A stretch of 64,000 nucleotides of DNA from Roseburia intestinalis L1-82. GTDB lineage: Bacteria; Bacillota; Clostridia; Lachnospirales; Lachnospiraceae. The stretch spans positions 1,558,001 through 1,622,000 of the forward strand of contig NZ_LR027880.1 in the NCBI RefSeq assembly GCF_900537995.1, written 5' to 3'. The notes beneath the pieces were generated by a model. That model saw only the letters and a program-made list of their open reading frames with translations. It made no database searches and was not told the DNA's origin. A program made the translations under genes and the position numbers. Below, one piece after another: positions 44,750-54,892 of the stretch. Numbering within the stretch: position 1 is the stretch's first letter; each line of letters begins with the position of its first letter.

Positions 44750-45694
44750 ATGGAGATTGGGATGGGAGAAACAAAGAAAATGCAAAAAAGGAGTAAGTGG
44801 CAGCAGACAAAACTGGAAATGAAAAAATACAGGATGTCCTATGTGATGATCGCACCGTATTTTATACTGTTCTTTTTATTCACGGTTTTGCCTGTGCTTG
44901 CCTCGATCGGGATCAGTTTTACCGATTTCAACATGTTAGAGACACCGAATTTTGTCGGTTGGAGAAATTACATCAAATTGCTTTTGGATGATGATGTATT
45001 TAAAAAAGCATTCAAAAACACGATCATCTTTGCAGTGATCACAGGCCCGTTAAGTTACATCATGTGTTTCCTGTTTGCGTGGATCATCAATGAGTTTAAG
45101 GGAAAATTAAGGGCGTTTTTGACACTGATCTTTTATGCACCGTCGATTTCCGGTAACGCCTTTATGGTATGGGCAATCATCATTTCCGGTGACCGTTACG
45201 GATACTTAAACGGCTGGCTGATGAAGTGGTCATTCCTTTACGAGCCGATTCAGTGGATGAAAACAGAAAAATATGTGCTGCCGATCCTTATTATCGTACA
45301 GCTCTGGCTGAGTCTTGGAACCGGATTTTTGACCTTTATCGCAGGTCTGCAGACGGTCGACAAGAGTCTTTACGAGGCTGGTGCGATGGATGGCATCAAA
45401 AACCGCTGGCAGGAATTGTGGTACATCACGATTCCGTCCATGCGTCCACAGCTCATGTTTGGAGCCGTCATGCAGATCACACAGTCGTTTGCGGTGGCAG
45501 ATATCTCCATCAACCTTGCGGGAAATCCGAGTGTGAATTACTCCGGTGCGACCATCGTCACACATCTGATCGATTACGGCAGCGGTACCCGCTATGAGAT
45601 GGGTTACGCCTGCGCAATCGCAACCGTTTTATTCGCGCTGATGGTTGGAACAAACCAGATCGTACAAAAAGCAATCAGAAGGGTGGGTGAATAG
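44750..45694 (+). CDS. Sugar ABC permease, LplB/UgpA type
   Basis: A 314-residue membrane protein with six transmembrane segments and the EAA loop (YEAGAMDGIKNRWQELWYIT), typical of CUT1-family permease subunits. It pairs with the next permease and the 991-residue binding protein. The gene starts 20 bases after the binding-protein gene; an internal ATG at 44762 is a possible alternative start. Confidence 0.9.
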   Translation: MEIGMGETKKMQKRSKWQQTKLEMKKYRMSYVMIAPYFILFFLFTVLPVLASIGISFTDFNMLETPNFVGWRNYIKLLLDDDVFKKAFKNTIIFAVITGPLSYIMCFLFAWIINEFKGKLRAFLTLIFYAPSISGNAFMVWAIIISGDRYGYLNGWLMKWSFLYEPIQWMKTEKYVLPILIIVQLWLSLGTGFLTFIAGLQTVDKSLYEAGAMDGIKNRWQELWYITIPSMRPQLMFGAVMQITQSFAVADISINLAGNPSVNYSGATIVTHLIDYGSGTRYEMGYACAIATVLFALMVGTNQIVQKAIRRVGE

Positions 45695-46592
45695 TTTGAA
45701 AAGAAAAAAAGATTACTATAAAAAACCATCCCGCTGGAAAATCAGACATACGAAACAGTTAAACCGTTCCATGGCGGGGAACACGATCCTGTTTGTGATC
45801 ATGGGGATCTGTGGTGTGTTTATGGCACTGCCGCTTGTGATGATCTTAAACAATGCGTTAAAACCGCTGGACGAATTGTTCCGCTATCCGCCACAGATCT
45901 TTGTGCGGAACCCGTCACTGGATAATTTCAGCGACCTGTATGTACTGATGTCAAGTTCCTGGGTGCCGTTTACCCGGTATGTGTTAAACACACTGATCAT
46001 TACAGGGCTCGGAACCGTAGGGCATGTGCTGTTTGCATCCTTAGCAGCCTATCCGCTTGCAAAACATGATTTTCCGGGAAAGAAATTTTTATTCTCGATG
46101 GTCGTATTATCATTGATGTTTTCCTACAATGTCACTGCCATCCCGAACTATATGATCATTTCCTGGCTGGGGATCAACAATACATATTTAGCAGTCATTT
46201 TACCGGCATTTGCATATGGACTTGGGCTTTACCTGATGAAGCAGTTCATGGAGCAGATCCCGGATTCGCTGATCGAATCGGCAAGACTTGACGGAGCCGG
46301 GGAGTTTCGGATCTTCTTTTCCATTATCATGCCAAACGTAAAACCTGCATGGCTGACATTGGCGATCTTCCAGTTTCAGACATTATGGGCAAACACCGGA
46401 AGCGGATTTTTGCGGAGTGAGCAGTTGAAACCTCTCCAGTACGCACTGTATCAGATCGTCGCAGGAGGCCCGGCAAGACAGGGTGCAGGAGCGGTGGTAC
46501 AGCTTATCATTGCAGCGATACCGATCACGTTCTTTATCATCTGTCAGAGTAACGTCATCGAGACGATGACCACATCCGGTATGAAGGACTAA
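45687..46592 (+). CDS. Carbohydrate ABC permease, AraQ/LplC type
   Basis: A 301-residue membrane protein with six segments and the EAA motif ESARLDGAGEFRIFFSI. I place the start at GTG 45687, which follows AGAAGGG and overlaps the upstream permease by eight bases; a longer frame from 45645 overlaps more. It forms the channel with the upstream permease. The ATPase subunit must come from elsewhere. Confidence 0.9.
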   Translation: MNSLKRKKDYYKKPSRWKIRHTKQLNRSMAGNTILFVIMGICGVFMALPLVMILNNALKPLDELFRYPPQIFVRNPSLDNFSDLYVLMSSSWVPFTRYVLNTLIITGLGTVGHVLFASLAAYPLAKHDFPGKKFLFSMVVLSLMFSYNVTAIPNYMIISWLGINNTYLAVILPAFAYGLGLYLMKQFMEQIPDSLIESARLDGAGEFRIFFSIIMPNVKPAWLTLAIFQFQTLWANTGSGFLRSEQLKPLQYALYQIVAGGPARQGAGAVVQLIIAAIPITFFIICQSNVIETMTTSGMKD

Positions 46593-46607
46593 TGGGGGGA
46601 GAAGAAA

Positions 46608-48092
46608 ATGCCAGAAAAAGGAATGCGAAAGTGTATATTCGCCGCGGCGGCAGCAGTTGCAGTACTTCTTTCCGATATCGGAGGAACGGCTGTCTATGCC
46701 GGGGAGAATGTGCCTTATGAAACGTACAACTATGATTATTATGAAGACATCAAATACACACCGGCGGCGTATGTGCCGGACGGTACCGTAACGGGGGATG
46801 TCATTGGATGTGGAAATTTTTCCAGTCCGCAGGACTTAAATACCGATGCAGATGGAAATGTCTATATCGCAGATACCGGAAACAACCGGATCGTTGTGAC
46901 AGACTCTGATTTTCAGTTAAAGACGGTGATTGAGGGGTTTTTAAATGACGGAAAGGAAGACAACTTTTCCTCTCCAAATGGAGTTTATATTTCGGAAAAC
47001 GGATATCTGTATGTTGCGGACACCGGTAATTACCGCGTGGTCGAGTTAGACAAAAATGGAAATCTGATCCAGATCATCGAGAATCCGCAGTCGGATATCC
47101 TTGGAGAAAATTATGTGTTTTCTCCGCTTAAAGTAGCTGTTGACTATGCAGACAGGATCTATGTCATTGCACAGAACCAGTTTGAAGGGATTATGGCGTT
47201 TGATGCAGAAGGAAACTTCACCGGTTTTACCGGAACGATCAATGTACAGATCACAACAGCGGAGATCATCTGGAGAAAACTTTCCACGAAAGCACAGCGT
47301 GCAAAACAGCAGCTTTTCATTCCGACGGAATTTACCGGAATGGAGATCGACTCCGACGGTTTCGTCTATGCGACGAACGTGGATGCGGAGGGAGAACAGT
47401 CCCAGTCCGTGCGCCGCTTAAATCCAAGCGGGGAGGATGTGATCCAGAAAGGTGCTGCCGGGGTATCCGGTGATATTTTATGGCGGCTTACCGGTGATTA
47501 TTCGGGAGCATCCCGCATCATCGATGTAGTGGTCAGGGAGAAAGGAATCTATTCGGTCATCGACTCCACGCGGGGAAGGATCTTTACCTACGATCATGAA
47601 GGGAATCTTCTCTATATCTTTGGTGGTATCGGAAGTCAGGAGGGTACCTTTGATACGCCGACCGCGATCGATACGATCGGGGATGAGATCATTGTACTGG
47701 ACGGTTCCAAAAATCTTGTGGATAAATACAGGGCAACCAATTACGGTTTCCTGATCAACCAGGCAGTCGGTCTCCGCTACGACGGGGATGAGGCAAGCGC
47801 CGTAGAGTGCTGGAAACAAGTTTTAAAATTAGATTCCAATTTTGAACTCGCCTATGTCGGAATCGGAAAAAGTTATCTCGCCGCAGGAGAAAATAAAAAG
47901 GCGATGGAGTGCTTTAAGACCGGAAATAACAGACAGTATTATTCCATTGCATACAAGCGTTACCGGAATGAGATCTTAAAGGAAAACTTAACCGGATATC
48001 TGACTGCGGCACTGGTTCTTATCATTCTGCTGGTGCTCTGGAATAAGATCGGCAAAAAGAAATGGAAAGAGAGGAGGGCGTCTCATGTTTAA
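46608..48092 (+). CDS. NHL-repeat protein with C-terminal membrane anchor
   Basis: A 494-residue exported protein: signal peptide, then an NHL beta-propeller (GNVYIADTGNNRIVV, GYLYVADTGNYRVVEL, GFVYATNVDAEGE, GRIFTYDHEGNLLYIFGG), one TPR-like helical pair (VECWKQVLKLDSNFELAYVG ... AAGENKKAMECFK) and a C-terminal membrane helix with a basic tail. The propeller would face outward and may bind glycan or the transport proteins. It lies in the same operon as Yip1 and DUF5696 proteins, an association that suggests a membrane complex. Overlaps the next gene by eight bases. Confidence 0.8.
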   Translation: MPEKGMRKCIFAAAAAVAVLLSDIGGTAVYAGENVPYETYNYDYYEDIKYTPAAYVPDGTVTGDVIGCGNFSSPQDLNTDADGNVYIADTGNNRIVVTDSDFQLKTVIEGFLNDGKEDNFSSPNGVYISENGYLYVADTGNYRVVELDKNGNLIQIIENPQSDILGENYVFSPLKVAVDYADRIYVIAQNQFEGIMAFDAEGNFTGFTGTINVQITTAEIIWRKLSTKAQRAKQQLFIPTEFTGMEIDSDGFVYATNVDAEGEQSQSVRRLNPSGEDVIQKGAAGVSGDILWRLTGDYSGASRIIDVVVREKGIYSVIDSTRGRIFTYDHEGNLLYIFGGIGSQEGTFDTPTAIDTIGDEIIVLDGSKNLVDKYRATNYGFLINQAVGLRYDGDEASAVECWKQVLKLDSNFELAYVGIGKSYLAAGENKKAMECFKTGNNRQYYSIAYKRYRNEILKENLTGYLTAALVLIILLVLWNKIGKKKWKERRASHV

Positions 48093-48705
48093 GAAAAAAG
48101 TAAAGTATGCATTTTATACACTGGGGCATCCGTCCGACGGTTTCTATGAGATCAGGCACCGCGGCAGGGGAAGCGTGGGACTCTCGATCCTGTTCGTCTT
48201 TTTGTTTGCAGTCTGCTTTTCTGCAAACAGGCAGTATGCGGGCTTTGTGGTCAACAATGTAAATCCGATGGAGATCAACAGTCTCGCGGAGATCTGTGCG
48301 GTATTTCTTCTGTTCTTTCTGTTTTGTGTCGGAAACTGGTCGATCACCTGCCTGATGGACGGTGAGGGAAGATTTAAGGATATCGTTACGGTGTGCGGTT
48401 ACGCAATGCTTCCAATGATACTTACATTTATTCCGGCGATCCTGTTTTCACAGGTGGTGGCAGAAGATGAAGAAGCGTTTTATTATCTGCTCTTAGCAGT
48501 CGGAATTGCATGGTTTTTGTTCCTGGTGCTGGTTGGTATCATGACGGTACACAATTATACATTGGGAAAAACGCTTGCAACGATGATACTGACTTTTATC
48601 GCAATGCTGGTCATTATTTTTGTGGTGATGCTTTTGTTTTCACTGATCGGTCAGGTGATTTCGTTTATAGAGAGCTTATATAATGAGATCATGCTGCGGG
48701 TATAG
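48085..48705 (+). CDS. Yip1-family membrane protein
   Basis: A 206-residue protein with about five membrane segments and the Yip1 pattern (YAFYTLGHPSDGFYEIRHRG, CGYAMLPMILTFIPAILFS). Bacterial Yip1 proteins are poorly understood. Translational overlap with the NHL gene (GGAGG within its end) and a three-base gap to DUF5696 suggest the three products are made in fixed ratio. Confidence 0.8.
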   Translation: MFKKKVKYAFYTLGHPSDGFYEIRHRGRGSVGLSILFVFLFAVCFSANRQYAGFVVNNVNPMEINSLAEICAVFLLFFLFCVGNWSITCLMDGEGRFKDIVTVCGYAMLPMILTFIPAILFSQVVAEDEEAFYYLLLAVGIAWFLFLVLVGIMTVHNYTLGKTLATMILTFIAMLVIIFVVMLLFSLIGQVISFIESLYNEIMLRV

Positions 48706-48708
48706 GAA

Positions 48709-51297
48709 ATGGGGGCAGAAATGGGGTTTACTATGAAACGAAAAATAAAATGGAAAGTGGTTGTGGCCGCCGGGGCAGCGGTCATCGCCGTGGGAGTGAT
48801 CGCAAATGTCGTATTCCGTTATTTCAGATATGATGCGTACAAACAGTATCTTTCTTCCTATGAAGTGGAGAGTGGAAGCGAATTTCAGGCGGCAAAGGAT
48901 GACAAACCGTCAGTTCCCGGCATGGTCTTGGTTGCGGAAAACGATACATTAAAACTTTATACCAATACAGAAACGACAGAGATCGCAGTCTACGAAAAAG
49001 AATCCGGAAATATCACCTATTCCAATCCGGTGGAGCGCGATTCCGATGCGATTGCCGCTGGTGTGAATGCGGCAGAACTGAATGCGACACTGACACTTAC
49101 CTATTACAATGCGGCGAGAAACAGTGCGACGATGAACAATTATGATATGAGCATCGAAAAAGGACAGTTTACCGCAGAGAGTATTGAAAATGGCATCCGT
49201 TATACCTATACACTTGCAGATCTTGATTCGGCAACAGGTATCGTACCGTTGCAGATCACAGAGGAGCGGCTTCAGACACTGGTGTTAGATAAGTTAGACA
49301 AAAAGGATGCAAGAACGGTAAAAGCAAAGTTTCGTCTGAAAGACGGCGTCTATAAGCTGAATGAAAAGGCACAGTCCTCGAAAGTCGGAATGGGAAAATT
49401 AAATAAACTGTTCGAGCAGGCTGGATACACCGCAGATGACTATGCCGTGGATATGTCAGAGACGGATGAGAAGGAGAATATTTCCTTTACAATCCCGATT
49501 GAGTACCGGCTGACAGAAAACGGGCTGAGCGTTTCTGTTCCGACAAAGGAAATCGAGGAGAAGGGTGGAGCCGTGATCTCAAGGATCCGTGTCCTTCCAT
49601 TCTTCGGGGCGGCGGGGACGGATGCAGATGGCTATATGTTCGTGCCGGACGGATCGGGAGCACTGATCAATTTAAACAACGGTTGTAAAAACGCAGCGTA
49701 CAGCCAGAATATCTACGGGATCGACCCGGTCGTACAGAGCTATGTTGTGACAGAGTATACAGAGGATGCAAGGATTCCGGTATTTGGAATGAAAAATGGC
49801 GATAGTGCATTTCTTGGCAGGATCACAGGCGGCGATGCACTCGCAATCGTAAATGCGGATGTGTCCGGAAAACTTAACAGTTATAATTACGTTTACCCGG
49901 AGTTCTGTGTCAGGGAGATCGAACTATTGAATATGTTCGGTGTCAGCGGAAATCAGGCGGATGTGCCGGTACTTGAAAATGATATTTACGATGAAAATCT
50001 TACGGTATGTTATTCTTTCCTTTCTGGGGATGAGGCAGATTATTCCGGCATGGCAAAATGTTACCGTAGCCAGCTCATCAAAGAGGGTGTGTTAAAGGAG
50101 ACAAACGACACTGGAGATATCCCGTTGTATTTAGATGTTCTTGGCGGTGTGGAGACGAAAAAACATGTGATGGGTGTTCCTTACACAGGAATCTCTGCGA
50201 TGACCACTTACGAGGAAGCGGAAAAGATCTTAGAGGAGTTTTACGGCGAGGATATCACAAAGATCCGTATGAATTACGAAGGCTGGTTCAACGGCGGCAT
50301 CTATCATGATGTGGCAGATAAGATCAAACTGGTTAAGAAAGTCGGAAGTAAAAAAGATTTTGAACATTTAAGTGATGTCTTAGAGGAAAATGGTGGAGCT
50401 TTATATGGAAATGTTTCCTTCCAGAAAGTACCGTATACTTCCAAACGTTTTAACGATGTGCTTGAGGCGTCAAAGTATTATTCCGGTTATGTGGTTGAGC
50501 TTGGTGCCGTCAATCCTGCGACGATGCGGCAGACAAGTACCTTAAACTGGTATGACGAGCTCGCATATTATATGATCTCACCGAAGTTTTTAAGCCGCTA
50601 TGTAGACAAATTTACGGATAAGATCACAAATTACGAGATCAGCGGTATCTGTCTGAGGGATCTTTCGAATGTTTTAGTCTCTGATAAAAAGAGAACCGAG
50701 CTGATCGACAGACAGGCAGCAAAACAGATCGTGGAAGCGCAGTATGGAAAACTTGCAGCGACGGAAAAGACGCTGATGGAGGAGGGCGGCAACGCTTACA
50801 CCTTCGGTTATGTCTCCGACATCATCGACGCACCGGTGGAGTACAGTCAGTTTTACATCATTGATGAGCAGGTGCCGTTTTATCAGATGGTCATTCACGG
50901 AAGTATTGATTATTCCGGGGAGGCATTAAATCTCAGGGATGCTGACATTGATGACGCACTGCTTCTTACTTACATCGAGTATGGCTGTGCACCGAGATTT
51001 ACATTTTCCTGGGAAGATTCAAGCGTCATGAAATATACTTCCTCGGCGGACCAGTATTCCACCTGTTACCAGACCTGGATGAGTGATGCCGTAAATGTTT
51101 ACCAGACGATCAACGGAGCTTTAAATCAGGTGCAGGGTGCTGCGATGATCCATCACGAAGTGACAGAGGGCGGCCTTGTCAGGACCGAGTATGACAATGG
51201 TGTCAGCATTTATATCAATAAGACAGATAAGAGTATCACAGAGGACGGTGTGACTGTAGATGCAATGAGTTATCAGGTAAAGGGAGGTAAGGCATAA
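48709..51297 (+). CDS. DUF5696 protein, membrane-anchored, probable glycan-acting
   Basis: An 862-residue protein with one N-terminal membrane helix (WKVVVAAGAAVIAVGVIANV) and a large outer part. Residues 75-260 look beta-rich (LKLYTNTETTEIAVYEKESG); residues about 260-480 resemble the beta-sandwich that precedes GH-type barrels; residues 480-830 look like a TIM barrel (YLDVLGGVETKKHV, IRMNYEGWFNGGIYHDVADK, YISEF-like strand ends). This matches DUF5696, which has no known activity. I suspect a glycosidase, but the catalytic pair is not certain. The start may be ATG 48709, 48721 or 48733. Confidence 0.7.
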   Translation: MGAEMGFTMKRKIKWKVVVAAGAAVIAVGVIANVVFRYFRYDAYKQYLSSYEVESGSEFQAAKDDKPSVPGMVLVAENDTLKLYTNTETTEIAVYEKESGNITYSNPVERDSDAIAAGVNAAELNATLTLTYYNAARNSATMNNYDMSIEKGQFTAESIENGIRYTYTLADLDSATGIVPLQITEERLQTLVLDKLDKKDARTVKAKFRLKDGVYKLNEKAQSSKVGMGKLNKLFEQAGYTADDYAVDMSETDEKENISFTIPIEYRLTENGLSVSVPTKEIEEKGGAVISRIRVLPFFGAAGTDADGYMFVPDGSGALINLNNGCKNAAYSQNIYGIDPVVQSYVVTEYTEDARIPVFGMKNGDSAFLGRITGGDALAIVNADVSGKLNSYNYVYPEFCVREIELLNMFGVSGNQADVPVLENDIYDENLTVCYSFLSGDEADYSGMAKCYRSQLIKEGVLKETNDTGDIPLYLDVLGGVETKKHVMGVPYTGISAMTTYEEAEKILEEFYGEDITKIRMNYEGWFNGGIYHDVADKIKLVKKVGSKKDFEHLSDVLEENGGALYGNVSFQKVPYTSKRFNDVLEASKYYSGYVVELGAVNPATMRQTSTLNWYDELAYYMISPKFLSRYVDKFTDKITNYEISGICLRDLSNVLVSDKKRTELIDRQAAKQIVEAQYGKLAATEKTLMEEGGNAYTFGYVSDIIDAPVEYSQFYIIDEQVPFYQMVIHGSIDYSGEALNLRDADIDDALLLTYIEYGCAPRFTFSWEDSSVMKYTSSADQYSTCYQTWMSDAVNVYQTINGALNQVQGAAMIHHEVTEGGLVRTEYDNGVSIYINKTDKSITEDGVTVDAMSYQVKGGKA

Positions 51298-52205
51298 TGA
51301 AGAAAAAGAAAAAGTTATCTTTACTGCAGAAACGTGCCCTGACAGGTTTTGCATTTATCACACCATGGCTGATCGGATTTTTATGGTTCTATGTAAAAAG
51401 CCTGATCCAGGCAGTGCGGTTTAGTTTAAGCAAGATGGAGATGCTTGAATCCGGAGGATATACATTGAAGTTTACCGGTCTTGATAATTTCAAATATGCA
51501 CTGTTTCAGGATCCGACTTACAACCAGATTCTGGCGACTTCCATCCGGGATATCGTTATTGATGTTCCGCTGATTATTTTTTTCAGTTTGTTTATCGCGA
51601 TGATCTGTAATGGTAAGTTTAAGGGAAGAACGTTAGTCCGTGCGATTCTGTTTCTGCCGATCATCATGAATGCCGGAGCAATCAATAATGCGATCGAGAT
51701 GGCAAGGGAGGCGGTTACCGGTGGTGTTGCAGCAGTATCTGCGGAGGCGGCAGTTGCATCGGGTGTGAATGTAGACTATTTTATGAACCTGTTTATGGAT
51801 CTCGGATTTCCGGTTGCACTGCTCGATTATATCACAGCGGCAGTCGGACGGATCTTTGACATTGTGCAGGCGTCCGGCGTGCAGATCATTATCTTTATCG
51901 CAGCACTGCAGTCCGTGCCGGGAGCGTTGTATGAGGTGGCAAAGATCGAAGGCGCGACAGGGTATGAGACATTCTGGAAAGTGACGTTTCCGATGGTATC
52001 TCCGCTTATCATCACAAATGTTGTGTATACGATCGTGGATTCCTTCGTAGACAGTGATGTTGTGGAAAAGGCATACGATATGGCGTTTGTCAATTTTGAC
52101 TGGGGCGTGAGTGTTGCGATGAGTTTACTCAGTTCCGTGATCGTCATCGCATTGCTGGTCATTGTATGTAAGCTGATTTCAAAGAAAGTATTTTACTATA
52201 ATTAG
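51297..52205 (+). CDS. Sugar ABC permease (second set), LplB/UgpA type
   Basis: A 302-residue permease with six membrane segments and EAA region YEVAKIEGATGYETFWKVTF. It starts within the stop codon of DUF5696 (TAATG), so translation is coupled. An extended loop (AVTGGVAAVSAEAAVASGVN) between segments 3 and 4 is unusual for the family and could contact a partner. Confidence 0.9.
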   Translation: MKKKKKLSLLQKRALTGFAFITPWLIGFLWFYVKSLIQAVRFSLSKMEMLESGGYTLKFTGLDNFKYALFQDPTYNQILATSIRDIVIDVPLIIFFSLFIAMICNGKFKGRTLVRAILFLPIIMNAGAINNAIEMAREAVTGGVAAVSAEAAVASGVNVDYFMNLFMDLGFPVALLDYITAAVGRIFDIVQASGVQIIIFIAALQSVPGALYEVAKIEGATGYETFWKVTFPMVSPLIITNVVYTIVDSFVDSDVVEKAYDMAFVNFDWGVSVAMSLLSSVIVIALLVIVCKLISKKVFYYN

Positions 52206-52208
52206 GGG

Positions 52209-53189
52209 GTGGCAGAGTATATGAATATCAGAAATTTAAAAGACCAGCCTCTCGATGAGATTCAGGTAAAGAAAGCGGGAAGACAGATCAAGGGTTTTCT
52301 GATCTGGCTGCTTAAGGTGGTGATCATTGTCGGTATTTCCTACATTATATTAGGACCGCTGATCACGATCGTTGCAAATTCATTTTTTACGGCAAACGAT
52401 CTCTACAATCCGGTTGTCATGCTGCTTCCGGCAGAGGGTACTCTGCAGAACTATATTACATCTTTTACAAGAATGACGTACCCGAGGACGCTTGCGACAA
52501 CGTTCGCCTATGTGATATCGCTGACGCTGATCCAGATCTTTATCTGCTCCATGGCAGGGTATGGATTTGCAAGATATGAGTTCCCGTTTAAGAAAGTATT
52601 GTTTGGCTGTGTGATCTTAACGATCGTAATTCCGAATGATACGCTGATGCTTCCGCTTTATACACAGTTCCGTAACTTTGATATCTTCGGAATCATACAT
52701 CTTGTGACAGGACACGGCATCAATCTTCTTAGTACGGAAGTTCCAATGTATATCATGACAGCATTGGGATGCGGACTGCGGTCAGGACTTTACATTTACA
52801 TTTTTAACCAGTTTTTTCGCGGACTGCCAAAGGAAATCGAGGAGGCAGCGGTCGTGGACGGTGCGGGATCGTTTTACACTTATTTCCGCATCATGCTGGT
52901 CAATGCGATGCCGTCTGTCCTTACCGTCAGCATTTTCTCACTGGTATGGCAGTACAATGATACATTTTATGCAAAATTATTTTCCATCAACTCAAAATTG
53001 CTCATGAGCATGCGGATTTCTACTTTGCGGGCATCGATCGAGTTTATCGATCAGATCAAGGATACGGCAGTGTCACAGCTTTATCTGTATGCCGGAATCG
53101 TGTTGATGGTGATACCGATCGTTATTATCTACATTTTGTTACAGAAGCGTTTTATCGAGGGAGCCAGCCGCAGCGGTATCGTTGGTTAG
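52209..53189 (+). CDS. Carbohydrate ABC permease (second set), AraQ type
   Basis: A 326-residue permease with six membrane segments and EAA motif EEAAVVDGAGSFYTYFRIML. The start could be GTG 52209 or ATG 52221; AGGGGG at 52204-52209 suits the ATG. It partners the preceding permease and the binding protein that follows. Confidence 0.9.
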   Translation: MAEYMNIRNLKDQPLDEIQVKKAGRQIKGFLIWLLKVVIIVGISYIILGPLITIVANSFFTANDLYNPVVMLLPAEGTLQNYITSFTRMTYPRTLATTFAYVISLTLIQIFICSMAGYGFARYEFPFKKVLFGCVILTIVIPNDTLMLPLYTQFRNFDIFGIIHLVTGHGINLLSTEVPMYIMTALGCGLRSGLYIYIFNQFFRGLPKEIEEAAVVDGAGSFYTYFRIMLVNAMPSVLTVSIFSLVWQYNDTFYAKLFSINSKLLMSMRISTLRASIEFIDQIKDTAVSQLYLYAGIVLMVIPIVIIYILLQKRFIEGASRSGIVG

Positions 53190-53241
53190 AATGGTAACTT
53201 CGAAAACAATATATTTTTATTTATAAGAAGGAGGTTTTCAC

Positions 53242-54729
53242 ATGAGAAGGAAAACAGTTGGAAACAAGGTGGTTTCAGTACTTTTGGCAGGTGCACTTGC
53301 AGCATCACTTGCAGCATGCGGCGGAAATACTGCGAACACGGGGGCAGATGCAGGAAATAACGCAGCAGATGCTGGCACAAAGGAAGATACAAAGAGTGCA
53401 GAAACCGAAACCGCAGCAGATACGGAGGAGAGTTCAGATGCAGCAGTGGCTGACAGTGGCTACGAGGCAAAGGATTTAGGCGGAAGAACCATAAAGATCG
53501 GTCTCTGGTGGGATGAATACTGGGACAGCAATTATCAGTCTTTAGATGATATCGAAGCAGCAGGTGGTTCCTGGACAAATGAGGAGACCATGCAGATGAA
53601 ACTTGATGCAGTCCGTGCCGTAGAGGAAAAATGGAACTGCAAGATCGAGTGGGTAAACCTTGGATGGGATGGAATCATTGACAGCATCAATACATCTGTC
53701 ACAGCAGGTACACCGGACTGCGATATCTACCTGACAGATCTTCAGTTTGGTATCTCACCGGTTGCAAATGGATATGTACAGAAAATTTCTGATTATGCAC
53801 CGGCTGACTCTGATATCCTGACAGACGGAACCGTATTTACAAAACAGAACCTGCTCGGTAATGATGATTATTTATTCCATGAATCAACCACGATCCCATC
53901 CGGTGCCATGTATATGACATACAATGCAGCCATGATCGATTCTTTAGGTTTAGAGGCACCGGAATCTCTTGCTGAAAAAGGAGAGTGGACCTGGGATAAA
54001 TTTGCAGAATATGCAAAAGCATGTACACAGGATACGGACGGCGACGGCAACATGGATGTATACGGATACGGCAGTGCATGGACTCTGACTGTTCAGGGAT
54101 TCTGCGCTTCGAACAACGCTACAATCGCAGATTCCTCCACAGAGGGATTAAGTGATCCTAAGACGGTTGAGGCGTTCAACTTTATCGACCAGTTATACAA
54201 TGTAGATAAATCTGCAAGACCTTACCAGGATGACTGGAACAACGACCTCTTAGCTTTCTCTTCCGGAAAAGTAGCTTTCGCATTTGCACAGCCATGGATC
54301 TTAATCCAGGAGATCGACAATCATGATTTTGATATGAGAATCTGCCCGGCACCGGTTGGACCAAGCGGAGATGGAAGCATGACGCCGGCTATGATCACAA
54401 ACAACTATATGATTCCGGTTGGTGTTGAGGATGCAACTTCTGTTTACTGTGTATTTGAGGAGATGATGAACTGGTATCATGATGATATTTCTTATCGTGA
54501 TGATCCGGAGTGGTTTGAGTCTGGTTTTGTTGATGAGGATCAGGTTACACTTGCAAACAAACTTGGCGCACTTGCAAATAATGATCTCTGGAACAGCATT
54601 GACTCTGAGGGTGCAGTCAGCAAAGTATTTTACGGTGATGTTGTAAATGGCGACAGCACAGTATCACAGGCGATTGAGTCTAACAAACAGATCTTACAGG
54701 ATGAGATTGATACGTTGAAGATCCAGTAG
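53242..54729 (+). CDS. Extracellular solute-binding lipoprotein (second set)
   Basis: A 495-residue lipoprotein: signal peptide with lipobox LAAC (Cys about 25), a Thr/Glu/Ala-rich linker, then a family-1 solute-binding domain (KIGLWWDEYWDSNYQSLDDI, WDGIIDSINTSVTAGTPDCD, WTWDKFAEYAKACTQDTDGD). Aromatic residues in the first strand suggest a sugar ligand. AGGAGG lies before the ATG. A perfect 14-bp hairpin after the stop may stabilise its mRNA, a usual device to make binding protein in excess. Confidence 0.9.
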   Translation: MRRKTVGNKVVSVLLAGALAASLAACGGNTANTGADAGNNAADAGTKEDTKSAETETAADTEESSDAAVADSGYEAKDLGGRTIKIGLWWDEYWDSNYQSLDDIEAAGGSWTNEETMQMKLDAVRAVEEKWNCKIEWVNLGWDGIIDSINTSVTAGTPDCDIYLTDLQFGISPVANGYVQKISDYAPADSDILTDGTVFTKQNLLGNDDYLFHESTTIPSGAMYMTYNAAMIDSLGLEAPESLAEKGEWTWDKFAEYAKACTQDTDGDGNMDVYGYGSAWTLTVQGFCASNNATIADSSTEGLSDPKTVEAFNFIDQLYNVDKSARPYQDDWNNDLLAFSSGKVAFAFAQPWILIQEIDNHDFDMRICPAPVGPSGDGSMTPAMITNNYMIPVGVEDATSVYCVFEEMMNWYHDDISYRDDPEWFESGFVDEDQVTLANKLGALANNDLWNSIDSEGAVSKVFYGDVVNGDSTVSQAIESNKQILQDEIDTLKIQ

Positions 54730-54745
54730 TGAACTGGTATGATCT

Positions 54746-54790
54746 GGATGTCAAAAGGTATTCCGTGTTTGGCATAACCTTTTGACATCC
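54746..54790 (+). terminator. Perfect 14-bp hairpin after the binding-protein gene
   Basis: GGATGTCAAAAGGT (54746-54759) and its exact complement (54777-54790) enclose a 17-base loop. No T-run follows, so it is more likely an mRNA stabilizer or partial terminator between the transport genes and the YesL/LacI genes. Confidence 0.6.
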
Positions 54791-54892
54791 GGAGCAGAAT
54801 CAAAGTATTTATTAAGAAAAGAACTGTGCAAAAGAAATATTTGACCGATATCTGTTTTGCAGAATTTTTTTCAGGGAAAAGGGGCGAAGAAC